Assembly (NCBI GenBank): GCA_964446285.1
Contig: CAYUNT010000078.1
Location: 1-18,819 of the forward strand
Direction of reading: 5' to 3'
DNA from: CAYUNT01 sp964446285
GTDB taxonomy: Bacteria; Sumerlaeota; Sumerlaeia; SLMS01; CAYUNT01
DNA length: 18,819 nt
Every line of letters starts with the position of its first letter. Position 1 is the first letter of the stretch. Below are positions 8,114 through 15,377 of this stretch, in pieces. The notes under the pieces are model-generated. The model saw nothing but the letters and a program-made list of their open reading frames with translations. It was not told where the DNA came from and did no database searches. The translations under genes and the position numbers were made by a program.

Positions 8114-11100
8114 TTAGGCGATCGCGGATAATTCCACCAGGCATCCGCGCAGCAGCAATCCTCCCGCTTCACCATCGAACCGCGCGTGGACGCGCCGCTG
8201 GTCTGTGGTTAAATCCAGACCTTCCTCGTGCAGTTCGTGGCACGACGCCAATTCTCTTTCTTCCAGGGCGGCATTTTCAGAAATTGAGCCTGCCAGGCTC
8301 AGATTACCCTCTTCGTCCAGCGCGGCGGCGACGAACAATTCCTTCGGCGTCCCGGCGGCAAAGCATAGCTGGCGAGTATCCGCGCGCCAGAATACGGGTG
8401 AATCTGCTTCCCAGGGCGTCAGGGCATATTCCCTTGCCTCTCCTGCAATTCGCAGATCGCCCAAGACCGTCAGCCGCGCCCGCGCGCGCCCGCCAATCAC
8501 CCAGAGCAGCGATGCACCCGCGCCGTAAAAATCCAGGCGCGCCTCGCCCCCGGGCGACGTCCAGCAGGTTTGCGCCATCGGCGCCAGACGCAGACGCGCC
8601 GCGATTGAGAGTCTGCATTTGCCTTTTTCCATTTCGAGCGCCAGGCGCTCGATTTCCGCCAGGCGTCCGGCCAATCCAAGCGGACCGCCATCGAGCGCGA
8701 TCACGTCGCCCCGCTCGAAGGCCGCGCAGGCGGGACGGAGCTGCACGTCGGCAAATTCCGCGCCGGATGCGCGCCTTGCCAACACCAGCGACGCCCATCG
8801 TTCCGCGCCAATCACTCCGCCGTTGAATTTTTCTCCGACTTCCGGCTCGGCGGCGCGGCCCCACCACTCCGAACGATATGACGCGCGCCGCCGCCCCCAT
8901 CCTTTTCGAATGGATTCCTCGCTTTCATCGCGCGCCAAGCGCGTGCGCGCTCCATCCGCCCCCGGCGAATCCCAATCCGCGCCAATGATTTCGATGTCGT
9001 TGCCGATATCCGCAAGCGGCATCCGCCCCACGCCATCGGCCCGCAAAATCCCTCCCTCGTTAATCCGCGCCTGCGCCTGATCGGGTAGAAGCATCGCAGG
9101 AACCTCGCGCACTCGCCAGCGCCGGCCCTCGCGGCAAACAAACAGCCCCGCTTCGAGCGCCATCTCGCGAACCAATTTTTCCACTGGCGCTGGCTCGGAA
9201 ATTCTTCGCCGCATCGCCACACCGGCCGCATCGAGCGCCGAGTGGGCGGCGGCCCAATCATCCTCATCCAGAGAATCCGCCGCCACTCCGCCCAAATCCG
9301 GCGCAACGAGCAATTCCCGCGCCACATCCGCCGGATTCTCGATCAGCTGCCCCTGCGCATCGAACCGCCGTTCGACCGTTGCCTCCAAATCCACTGTGGC
9401 GCGATTTGATGTGACGGTATTATATCCAAGCCGCAGCGAAACTTCATAGACGGCCACCTCAGCCGGATCGTAAGTTCCGCCAAATGTGATTTCGATTTCT
9501 GGAGCGTCCGGGGCGCCCGGCTCAAAAAAGCCCCATCCGCCATGTTTCCGCGCCAAGCCGCCAAAATCGAATGAGTATAGAGCGGGGGCGACGCCGGTCG
9601 AGGCCGTGCTTTCGAGCGCGGCGCGTTTGGGCAAGGCCGCGTAATTCAGCGCATTCGACAATCCCGCCAATTTCGGACGCCACGACACCTCCATCCAAAC
9701 CTCGCGCAATTCGATGTCGCCGCCCTGCGCGGACCATGCCTCAATGCGCGCCGCTTCCCCTGCCAGAGCCTCGATTGTCCGCCCTTCCGCCGCGGGTATT
9801 TCCCATTCGCCGCGACCAAAATCCGTGCCCAACGCAATCGAACCCGCCCGCGCCGGACCACCCTCGGGACGCACAACAAAGGCCAGCGATCCGGGTTGGT
9901 CCGTTGTCGAGCGCCCCTCAACGCACATCCATGCGCCCAGCACCTCGATCCCCTCGCCACTAATCGGCAGATGCATCGTGCCAAGCCGCAGCCTTTGCCC
10001 TTCGGGCGCTTGCGCGGACCCGATGTAGAGCGCCTTGGACGAAGCCGAGCCGTCGATTGCCTCCTCGGGCTGGGTCCATTCGCTTTCGTTCGCCAGAACC
10101 TCGGCCCGCTGAAAGGGAATTGTCACGCGCGCGGGCGGCGCGGCAAAAAGCTCGCGGCTGTCTTCGAGCGGCGGCGGCGAAGCCAGCGCAGACGACAACG
10201 CCACCCGAGTGAGATGCTGTTCATCGCGCGGGCGGGGGATGATCCAGAACATTTCGTGTTCGCCCCGGCGGATCGCCACGCGAAGTGTCGATGTGGCGCG
10301 CCAGGGCGCATTCGCCCCGATCCTAACATCCACCGCAGCGGCGGCAAATCGCCCATATTTCCTGTCGCCAAGGCGCTTTCCAGGTCCAGCGGCGGTTGCC
10401 AGGTTGAGGCCAACGCCGAGGCGCAGCGCCCCTTTCTCATACGTCAGGCATGCGCAGGTGGCGTTCTCGCCGTCGATCGCCAGTTCCGGCGATTGCGCCG
10501 TTGTGCCGGCCAGAATATCCAGGCCCGACTCCAGCGAGTTGAGCCGCTTTTCCGAGGAGTCGCTTGACAAATTCACAAGCGCGGGAATCCGCCCCATCCG
10601 CGCCAAAGCAAGCGTCCGAACACGCTTTTCGCCCTCTATCCCCTCCTCGATGGCCTGCTCGACATGCTCCCAAGCCGCCGAATCAACCGTCTGGCCTTCC
10701 GCGCGAATTTCTTCCAGCGCCCGGCAGCGATGCCCCGCCACAAGCCAAAGCGCGCCGTTGGGCGGCACCTTCCACACAACTGAACCCGTATTGTGCGAAC
10801 ACGCCTCGGGGCGCTTGAGCGGACGAGAAGAGTTGCCAAGCGTCCGCGCCGCCGAATCCACCGCTTCATAGGTGAACACTTCGTCGCCCACCTGCGCCGC
10901 GCCGGAAGCCGGCCAGCCATCAAGGCTTTCGAGCACCGCAACGCCGTCTTCGCGTTCCAGGGGCTGGGCCAGACGCGCGTTCGTGTGCAGGTTCCAGGGA
11001 GTGAGATTGCAGGCCGCCACCCGCCCGAAAATCAGAGGCGGAACCAGACGCACCGCCGGATCGATTCCTGCCGAACGCAACGTGTCTGGCGCAAAGGGCA

Positions 11101-11590
11101 AAGGCGCCACTCGTCCTTCCAGTTCCGCTCCGCCCTGCGCCTCGATCCGCGCCGCAAACGCGCCCATCTCCACGCGCGTGACGTCTCCGCGGAAAATCCA
11201 TACAGGATCCTCGTCCGCCAGAATTCCCGCGTTTCCTTTGGGAATTGGGGCGAATCCAATTTCAATCGGGCGGCCTTCTGGCGGCTCGATGGCGAGCAAA
11301 ACGCCGATCCCATCCGCCGCCGCGCTGCCAGCCGCGCCCTGCGCATTTCCCCAAGTCACTTCCACCACGGCCTTTTCCGTCCCGAGCGCAGGCTGGCCGG
11401 GCGCGCCCTCTGAGCCAAGCGCCAGTTCGCGCACCTGAAGAAGTCCCGGCGCATACGCGGCTGCCCCAACCCGCAGCTCCCGCGTGGCGAGGTATTGCGT
11501 TTCGCTCTGCCATTCGAGGCGGACAAGCCACGCAACATCCAACGCCCGGCTCGCAAGCGCTGCTTCCATTGATGCGGACAATGTTTTCAT
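8114..11590 (-). CDS. Phage tail-tip/baseplate hub-like protein (1158 aa)
   Basis: This is a probable central tail-tip protein linking a capsid or tail to the fibre. Residues 1-160 (WLVRLEWQSETQYLATREL, later PVWIFRGDVTRVEM) resemble the N-terminal part of tail-tip proteins of the DUF2163/hub type. About 170-290 contains a 'P-x-I/V-x-G' region followed by PLEREDGVAVLESLDGWPAS and GDEVFTYEAVD, as seen in hub proteins. About 760-1000 resembles a gp27/J-like hub domain (PVEKLVREMALEAGLFV, WRVREVPAMLL, ADIGNDIEIIGADWDS). The C-terminal 150 residues are beta-rich, ending in a strand-turn segment (ALDEEGNLSLAGSI) typical of fibre attachment regions. The start ATG overlaps the upstream stop (ATGA, 11587-11590), which implies translational coupling. 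No peptidoglycan hydrolase motif was noticed. The hub assignment is by pattern and gene order; sequence identity to known families may be low. Confidence 0.75.
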   Translation of the reverse strand: MKTLSASMEAALASRALDVAWLVRLEWQSETQYLATRELRVGAAAYAPGLLQVRELALGSEGAPGQPALGTEKAVVEVTWGNAQGAAGSAAADGIGVLLAIEPPEGRPIEIGFAPIPKGNAGILADEDPVWIFRGDVTRVEMGAFAARIEAQGGAELEGRVAPLPFAPDTLRSAGIDPAVRLVPPLIFGRVAACNLTPWNLHTNARLAQPLEREDGVAVLESLDGWPASGAAQVGDEVFTYEAVDSAARTLGNSSRPLKRPEACSHNTGSVVWKVPPNGALWLVAGHRCRALEEIRAEGQTVDSAAWEHVEQAIEEGIEGEKRVRTLALARMGRIPALVNLSSDSSEKRLNSLESGLDILAGTTAQSPELAIDGENATCACLTYEKGALRLGVGLNLATAAGPGKRLGDRKYGRFAAAAVDVRIGANAPWRATSTLRVAIRRGEHEMFWIIPRPRDEQHLTRVALSSALASPPPLEDSRELFAAPPARVTIPFQRAEVLANESEWTQPEEAIDGSASSKALYIGSAQAPEGQRLRLGTMHLPISGEGIEVLGAWMCVEGRSTTDQPGSLAFVVRPEGGPARAGSIALGTDFGRGEWEIPAAEGRTIEALAGEAARIEAWSAQGGDIELREVWMEVSWRPKLAGLSNALNYAALPKRAALESTASTGVAPALYSFDFGGLARKHGGWGFFEPGAPDAPEIEITFGGTYDPAEVAVYEVSLRLGYNTVTSNRATVDLEATVERRFDAQGQLIENPADVARELLVAPDLGGVAADSLDEDDWAAAHSALDAAGVAMRRRISEPAPVEKLVREMALEAGLFVCREGRRWRVREVPAMLLPDQAQARINEGGILRADGVGRMPLADIGNDIEIIGADWDSPGADGARTRLARDESEESIRKGWGRRRASYRSEWWGRAAEPEVGEKFNGGVIGAERWASLVLARRASGAEFADVQLRPACAAFERGDVIALDGGPLGLAGRLAEIERLALEMEKGKCRLSIAARLRLAPMAQTCWTSPGGEARLDFYGAGASLLWVIGGRARARLTVLGDLRIAGEAREYALTPWEADSPVFWRADTRQLCFAAGTPKELFVAAALDEEGNLSLAGSISENAALEERELASCHELHEEGLDLTTDQRRVHARFDGEAGGLLLRGCLVELSAIA

Positions 11591-12690
11591 GCGCTCCGGC
11601 TCCCTTCCGCGCCCAGGGCAAGGTCGGCGGAGAATGTGGCGAATCCCTCATCGGATTCCTCTTCGCGCCAGGTGGATCCCGCAATCCACGCGCACGCAAC
11701 GTTGCCCAATTCATCCGCCCATGTAAACGGATCCAGGCCGCCGCGCGTGTTGGCATCGAGCCAGGCGCGGAATGCCTCCACCTCGGCGCGCGCCACCGGG
11801 CCGATCCCGAGCGTCGTGGAGCGCCGCGCCGCCGCCTGGCGCACGCACAGGCCCTCGCCCGACAGCGCGCGAAGGAATTCCGTGCCCGCATCAAGAGATT
11901 GCGCAAGCGGCGGAAACCGCCCCACCGTCCAGGCGTGATAAGATGCGGGCGACCACAGAACCGAGCCTGCGGGATACGCCTGCCCCGGGGCGCGTTCGCA
12001 CGTTAGAATTCCCTCGTGATTGGAAACGATTTTGCCAAGGCACCGGTTGGAATTCCCAGACCCGAGCGCGATGAAAAGCGGCGCGCCCTCGGGGAATTCC
12101 TCCGCGTCGATTTCGCCTACGTCAAAAGCGGTTTGATCGGCCTCCGTCTCGCCAAAGTCAATGGCGGGGCCGGCATCCTTGAGCGCGGCAATGGGAAGAA
12201 TCGTCCCTGCGCCTGGGAGCGAGCATTCCCAGGTTTGTTCCCAGGCGGCGCCAGCGATTTTGGCAGAGTTTCCCAGACTGGCCTCAACTGATTCCTCGCC
12301 GCGCCAGAGAAACGGTCCGCAGCCGGGTGAAGCCACCCAACCCGATAGCAGCGCGCGGATTTGCCCGGCGATGGCCCAGATTCCTTCGTCCGGAGCGGAT
12401 TCCCGTCCCCGCCAGCACGCCGCGTCGGCCTGCCCGCCTGCCGACACAATCCGCACACCCCATCGCGACCAGCCCCCCATTTGCCCCGCCCCAGGCGATG
12501 GAGCGCGGCGTCCGAGCGGACGGATCAAGATCGCCGGTGACCCGGAAGGAATTCCCTCCGGATGCGCCGATCCGCGGCGCGCATCATGCAGGGTCGCAAT
12601 CACGCGCGCAGGACCGCCCTGGCGAACATGCAGTTCTTCCAATGCGCCAAGCAGGGCGGATTCCATATCTGTTATGGTTGGGCAGGGCAT
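11587..12690 (-). CDS. Mu gp37-like / minor-tail fusion protein
   Basis: This is a 367-residue protein. I chose the ATG at 12688-12690 (MPCPTITDMESALLG) because GGAGG lies 8 nt upstream. An earlier ATG at 12694-12696 is only 2 nt from that site, and longer frames run into the nonamer repeat array. The N-terminal 110-150 residues (MESALLGALEELHVRQ, WSRWGVRIVSAGGQADAACW, IWAIAGQIRALLSGW) look like the DUF1834/gp37 tail-terminator-like family that follows DUF1320 genes in Mu-like phages. The C-terminal half (SPASYHAWTVGRFPPLAQSL, GPVARAEVEAFRAWLDANT, GGLDPFTWADELGNVACAWI) has the 'RxxxDPFxW-D' style of minor tail/distal-tail proteins. It lies after the DUF1320 gene, separated by an inverted nonamer array, and overlaps the hub gene by 4 bp. 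The fusion reading is inference. Confidence 0.65.
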   Translation of the reverse strand: MPCPTITDMESALLGALEELHVRQGGPARVIATLHDARRGSAHPEGIPSGSPAILIRPLGRRAPSPGAGQMGGWSRWGVRIVSAGGQADAACWRGRESAPDEGIWAIAGQIRALLSGWVASPGCGPFLWRGEESVEASLGNSAKIAGAAWEQTWECSLPGAGTILPIAALKDAGPAIDFGETEADQTAFDVGEIDAEEFPEGAPLFIALGSGNSNRCLGKIVSNHEGILTCERAPGQAYPAGSVLWSPASYHAWTVGRFPPLAQSLDAGTEFLRALSGEGLCVRQAAARRSTTLGIGPVARAEVEAFRAWLDANTRGGLDPFTWADELGNVACAWIAGSTWREEESDEGFATFSADLALGAEGSRSA

Positions 12691-12725
12691 GGCCATTTCC
12701 TCCGATAAACTCAGCAATGCAAAGA

Positions 12726-12882
12726 ATGGGACGTATGGGACCGATGAGACCGATGAGACCAATGGGACCAATGAGATCGATGACTCACCTTGGATTATTC
12801 AAAAAACTTCATGGGGTTGCTGTCCCATACGTCTCATGTGTCTCATAGGTCTCATCGGTCCCATAGGTCTCATACGTCCCAT
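12726..12882. repeat. Inverted array of degenerate 9-mers (array A)
   Basis: The left arm (12726-12779) has six head-to-tail 9-mers: ATGGGACGT, ATGGGACCG, ATGAGACCG, ATGAGACCA, ATGGGACCA, ATGAGATCG. The right arm (12821-12882) has about seven units in the opposite orientation (for example ACGTCTCAT, AGGTCTCAT, CGGTCCCAT, ACGTCCCAT). The arms can fold into a long imperfect hairpin around a 40-nt centre. The outermost units are exact complements. The array fills most of the 219-bp spacer between the DUF1320 gene and the gp37-like gene. Confidence 0.95.
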
Positions 12883-12909
12883 ATTTTCCGCGTAATCCCC
12901 ATTCTCCGG

Positions 12910-13323
12910 TTACATATTCTTCAGCGTGGAAGGGCGGGTGGCCTTATCGCGCGTGCGGCGATTGCTCGCGGGAAGAGCACTAGGAGTCACGCCAGCCAGC
13001 GCTATGTCGCCGCTGGCGAGCAGCCTCAGCAGGGCGCGCGACCTTTCGGCTTCGACCGCGTGCGCGGCGGAAGGCGTTTCGCGCCGGCGGCGGAACAAAG
13101 CATCCGCCGCGAGCGACGCGCATAGTCCCCGAATCAGATCGGGCACGGGCGAAAACGGAACCGCATAGCGTCCGGCCAGCGCCGCGTCGATTTCCGCCGA
13201 GGCATCCGTGGCCGCCGCCTCGATCACGCCCGCATCCACCGCGCCATCGCCATCATCATCGGCCAGCGCGACCAGAGTTGCTTCATCCACTCGCGCAAGA
13301 AGATCGTCCAAAGAGCAATACAT
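12910..13323 (-). CDS. Mu gp36-like head-tail connector, DUF1320
   Basis: This 137-residue protein closely matches the DUF1320 pattern: MYCSLDDLLARVDEATLVAL, an acidic DDDGDGAVDAGVIEAA turn, ASAEIDAALAGRYAVPFSPV, then PDLIRGLCASLAADALFRRR. In Mu-like phages this family (gp36) is encoded just after the major capsid gene and is thought to act at the head-tail junction. Usual length is 130-150 residues. Translation starts at an ATG 10 nt after AAGGAG. The MCP gene lies 200 bp upstream across a strongly structured spacer, and an inverted nonamer array follows the stop. Confidence 0.92.
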   Translation of the reverse strand: MYCSLDDLLARVDEATLVALADDDGDGAVDAGVIEAAATDASAEIDAALAGRYAVPFSPVPDLIRGLCASLAADALFRRRRETPSAAHAVEAERSRALLRLLASGDIALAGVTPSALPASNRRTRDKATRPSTLKNM

Positions 13324-13383
13324 TGTTGTGATTCTCCTTATCTCGATTGGCCTTTATCCGCAGATTGCTTTTCCCGCGAGGCG

Positions 13384-13434
13384 GGCCGCGAAGCAATTTT
13401 CGCCAAATAACGAAAAGGGAGGAGCTTCGCGGCC
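13384..13434. other. Strong stem-loop between capsid gene and gp36-like gene
   Basis: GGCCGCGAAGC (13384-13394) pairs perfectly with GCTTCGCGGCC (13424-13434). Inside, TTTTCG (13397-13402) pairs with CGAAAA (13411-13416) around an 8-nt loop. An overlapping alternative hairpin, CCCGC-gag-GCGGG (13373-13385), shares bases with the left arm, so two folds compete. It lies about 60 nt upstream of the gp36-like start on the minus strand. Possible roles are transcript stabilisation or expression control; not tested. Confidence 0.65.
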
Positions 13435-13485
13435 TCGCATCGCAGTTTGGCACGGCGCAGTGTTTCGCGATCGGCTGCGCTTCAC

Positions 13486-13504
13486 AGAAAAGCCCGGTGC
13501 GGGC
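13486..13504 (-). terminator. Weak intrinsic terminator after the capsid gene
   Basis: On the minus strand GCCCG-cac-CGGGC (13504-13492) is followed by TTTTCT. It starts about 20 nt after the MCP stop. The 5-bp stem and short U-tract suggest partial termination, which would favour high capsid protein output over downstream genes. Confidence 0.4.
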
Positions 13505-13523
13505 GGGTTCTTTCGTCAGCGGC

Positions 13524-14465
13524 TCAGCTCACCGCGCTTTGCCACAGATACCCCGCGCCGGAGGCGATGATCTTCTGGTCGTAATACTTCTGGACGCGGA
13601 TCATGTCGGCCTTGCGGCGCTCTTCGCGCCAGGCCTCGACCACGCGCCCGCCGAGCGATCCAGGCGCCAGCGACCACACGAAAGTGCAGGCGAGAGCGAC
13701 GGTTTTCAGTCCGGGGCGCGGCGGCGTGTAGCACAGCATCGCGTCCTTGCCCCAGACGTAATCGAGATTAGCTGTCTGCCCGCGCGCGGCGGTGTTCTTG
13801 AAAGCGCGCCCGACAACCACGCGCTCGACGTCGAACAGCCGCGCCAGTTCCTCGGGGCCGACGATGCCGAACTGGACGTATTTCACGCGGTCCGTGACCT
13901 TCGGGTTGTTGCGCACGGCCTGATACACCGGATACGACAGCAGCAGCGTGTTCGGCATAACGCCGGCGGCCTCCTGAATGGCCGTGCGGCCGAGTTCCAC
14001 CGCGGCCACGGGATCGACATCCTCATCGTCCCAGCGGTCGCCCGCGGCGGAATAGGTCAGGCCCGGAACCGCTCCCGAGGCGCGCAACACAGACGCCAGC
14101 GCGATTTCCTCGTTCAGCAGGATTTTTTCCGTCAGGAATTCCGTGCGGTCCATTTCGGGCTGGATCGCCGGATCGGCATTCTCGCGCTCCTCGTCGGGGA
14201 TGACGGATTCGAGCGCATGTCCGGCGCAGAAATAGGCGTCGGACGACAACGAGAAATTGACCTCATCGGCTTCGGTTCCCGGCGCGCGGAGGTCTTTTTG
14301 CGCGCGCAGAGATTCGCGTTCGGAATCGACGATGTAGTAGCGATCGCTCTGGCGGCGCACCGCCACGGCAGGCGCGATGAGTTCCGCCGCGAAGGCGGGG
14401 TTGCGGTAAGCGACGCTGAGATTCGTCAGCGCCGTATCGATGTGCACCTGGGAAGGCGTTGGCAT
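13524..14465 (-). CDS. Major capsid protein (HK97 fold, Mu T-like)
   Basis: This 313-residue protein has the hallmarks of the Mu-T/E-type major capsid family. ALTNLSVAYRNPAFAAELIA and RRQSDRYYIVDSERESLRA at residues about 11-55 are the N-arm and E-loop region. VNFSLSSDAYFCAGHALES, then IPDEERENADPAIQPEMDRT, lead into the spine helix LTEKILLNEEIALASVL. P-domain and A-domain strands follow (NTLLLSYPVYQAVRNNPKVT, VKYVQFGIVGPEELARLFDV, RVVVGRA), and the protein ends RKADMIRVQKYYDQKIIASG. Length is normal and the frame is intact. AAGGAG lies 8 nt before the ATG. It is preceded by protease and decoration genes and followed by the DUF1320 gene, the classical Mu head order. It should form an icosahedral shell. 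Confidence 0.94.
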   Translation of the reverse strand: MPTPSQVHIDTALTNLSVAYRNPAFAAELIAPAVAVRRQSDRYYIVDSERESLRAQKDLRAPGTEADEVNFSLSSDAYFCAGHALESVIPDEERENADPAIQPEMDRTEFLTEKILLNEEIALASVLRASGAVPGLTYSAAGDRWDDEDVDPVAAVELGRTAIQEAAGVMPNTLLLSYPVYQAVRNNPKVTDRVKYVQFGIVGPEELARLFDVERVVVGRAFKNTAARGQTANLDYVWGKDAMLCYTPPRPGLKTVALACTFVWSLAPGSLGGRVVEAWREERRKADMIRVQKYYDQKIIASGAGYLWQSAVS

Positions 14466-14507
14466 GTGAGGTTCTCCTTATATTATGATATTGGAATGTT
14501 ATCGTGA

Positions 14508-14556
14508 CTTGGGCATCCTGCCCAAGGTCTCTGGTGGCTTGGGCGTCTCGCCCAAG
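14508..14556. repeat. Two tandem CTTGGGC...GCCCAAG hairpins
   Basis: CTTGGGC-atcct-GCCCAAG (14508-14526) and CTTGGGC-gtctc-GCCCAAG (14538-14556) are two near-identical 7-bp hairpins 11 nt apart, in the spacer between the decoration gene and the MCP start. They look like copies of a small REP-type palindromic repeat. Alternatively they could act as a stabilising structure ahead of the capsid message. Confidence 0.85.
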
Positions 14557-14569
14557 AATCTTTCCGCGC

Positions 14570-15256
14570 TCAGGGCGTGAGCAGGACGTCGATCAGGTCG
14601 CCCGGCGCGCGCGCGGCTTCCTCGGCAATGCCAAGGATATTCAGCGAATTTCCGCCGCCTGCGAGCATGGCGGTTTGGTCCGCGACGGCCGCCGCGCCAG
14701 TGCTGGTGGATTCGTTCGCGGCTGTGACAAGCAGTTTGGCGGTGGCGTGGGCGTTGATGGCGGCAATGACTTCCGCCGCCGTGCTCGTTGCCGCGCCGCC
14801 CGCGTTCGTGGCCGAATTGATCGTGATCGTCGTGCCCGAAACTGAGATCGAAAAGGCCGTGCTGTTGCCCGAGACGACGATGTCAATGACGATGGCGTTG
14901 CCCGCAGCGGAGTATTCGCGCGCGGTCCAGCGGATGGCGTTGTTGCTGCCCACTGTGCCCGTGGCGGCGGTGGCGCGCGAGGCGGCCTTGATGCGACCAT
15001 CCGTTCCGGAGACCACGACGCGGCTCCCAGCGGCGATGGCTTCCGACGCCTCGACGAGGGCTTTGCCCAGGCGGCGCACCGGCACGGGGAATTGGTAATC
15101 GGCCTCATCGAGCGTCACGCCGAGCGCGCCATCCGCATGGGCCGCGTCGGGGTAGGCGCATTGCCAGGGCTGCGCGCCGCGAACCACAACGCGGTGCGAA
15201 GAAACGCCATCGGCTTCCGAGACGTCGAAGGTGGTGTCGAGGACATGAACAGGCAT
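14570..15256 (-). CDS. DUF2190-like capsid decoration protein with inserted domain
   Basis: This is a 228-residue protein. I took the ATG at 15254-15256 (MPVHVLDTTFDVSEADG) because AAGGAG lies 6 nt upstream; a longer frame exists but has no ribosome site. Residues 1-100 (HRVVVRGAQPWQCAYPDAAH, DYQFPVPVRRLGKALVEASE, GSRVVVSGTDGRIKAAS) resemble the small beta-rich DUF2190/head-decoration family encoded next to the capsid gene. Residues about 103-195 form a Thr/Ser/Ala-rich beta domain (NAIRWTAREYSAAGNAIVID, AFSISVSGTTITINSATNAG, AAEVIAAINAHATA). The end (ILGIAEEAARAPGDLIDVLL) looks like the expected last strand of DUF2190. The middle domain thus seems inserted into the decoration fold and may project from the capsid surface. 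Confidence 0.75.
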   Translation of the reverse strand: MPVHVLDTTFDVSEADGVSSHRVVVRGAQPWQCAYPDAAHADGALGVTLDEADYQFPVPVRRLGKALVEASEAIAAGSRVVVSGTDGRIKAASRATAATGTVGSNNAIRWTAREYSAAGNAIVIDIVVSGNSTAFSISVSGTTITINSATNAGGAATSTAAEVIAAINAHATAKLLVTAANESTSTGAAAVADQTAMLAGGGNSLNILGIAEEAARAPGDLIDVLLTP

Positions 15257-15345
15257 GAGAATCTCCTTTCGCGACGGGGAGAACGGCCGCTGCATCGCCG
15301 CATGGGGAGGCAAGGCGCGCCCTGCCGGCGCGTGAGAAATGGATG

Positions 15346-15368
15346 ATTACGGATAAGAATTCCGTAAT
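15346..15368. other. 8-bp palindromic hairpin after the protease gene
   Basis: ATTACGGA (15346-15353) and TCCGTAAT (15361-15368) form a perfect stem with a 7-nt loop, 9 nt after the protease stop on the minus strand. No U-tract follows. It could be a processing or stability element between protease and decoration messages. Confidence 0.55.
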
Positions 15369-15377
15369 GTATTGAAA

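Noticed and set aside
12691..12771. N-terminal extension of the gp37-like protein into the repeat array
   Set aside because: The extra residues (MVPLVSSVSSVPYVP) are only the translated 9-mers, and the Shine-Dalgarno places the start at 12690.
12726..12882. CRISPR array
   Set aside because: The units are contiguous degenerate 9-mers in inverted orientation, with no spacers, no 23-40 nt repeats and no cas genes.
13524..14465. Capsid protein as an encapsulin nanocompartment
   Set aside because: It is accompanied by a Mu-type protease/scaffold, a decoration protein and connector-like genes, and its sequence follows the Mu T-type family; no cargo enzyme gene is adjacent.
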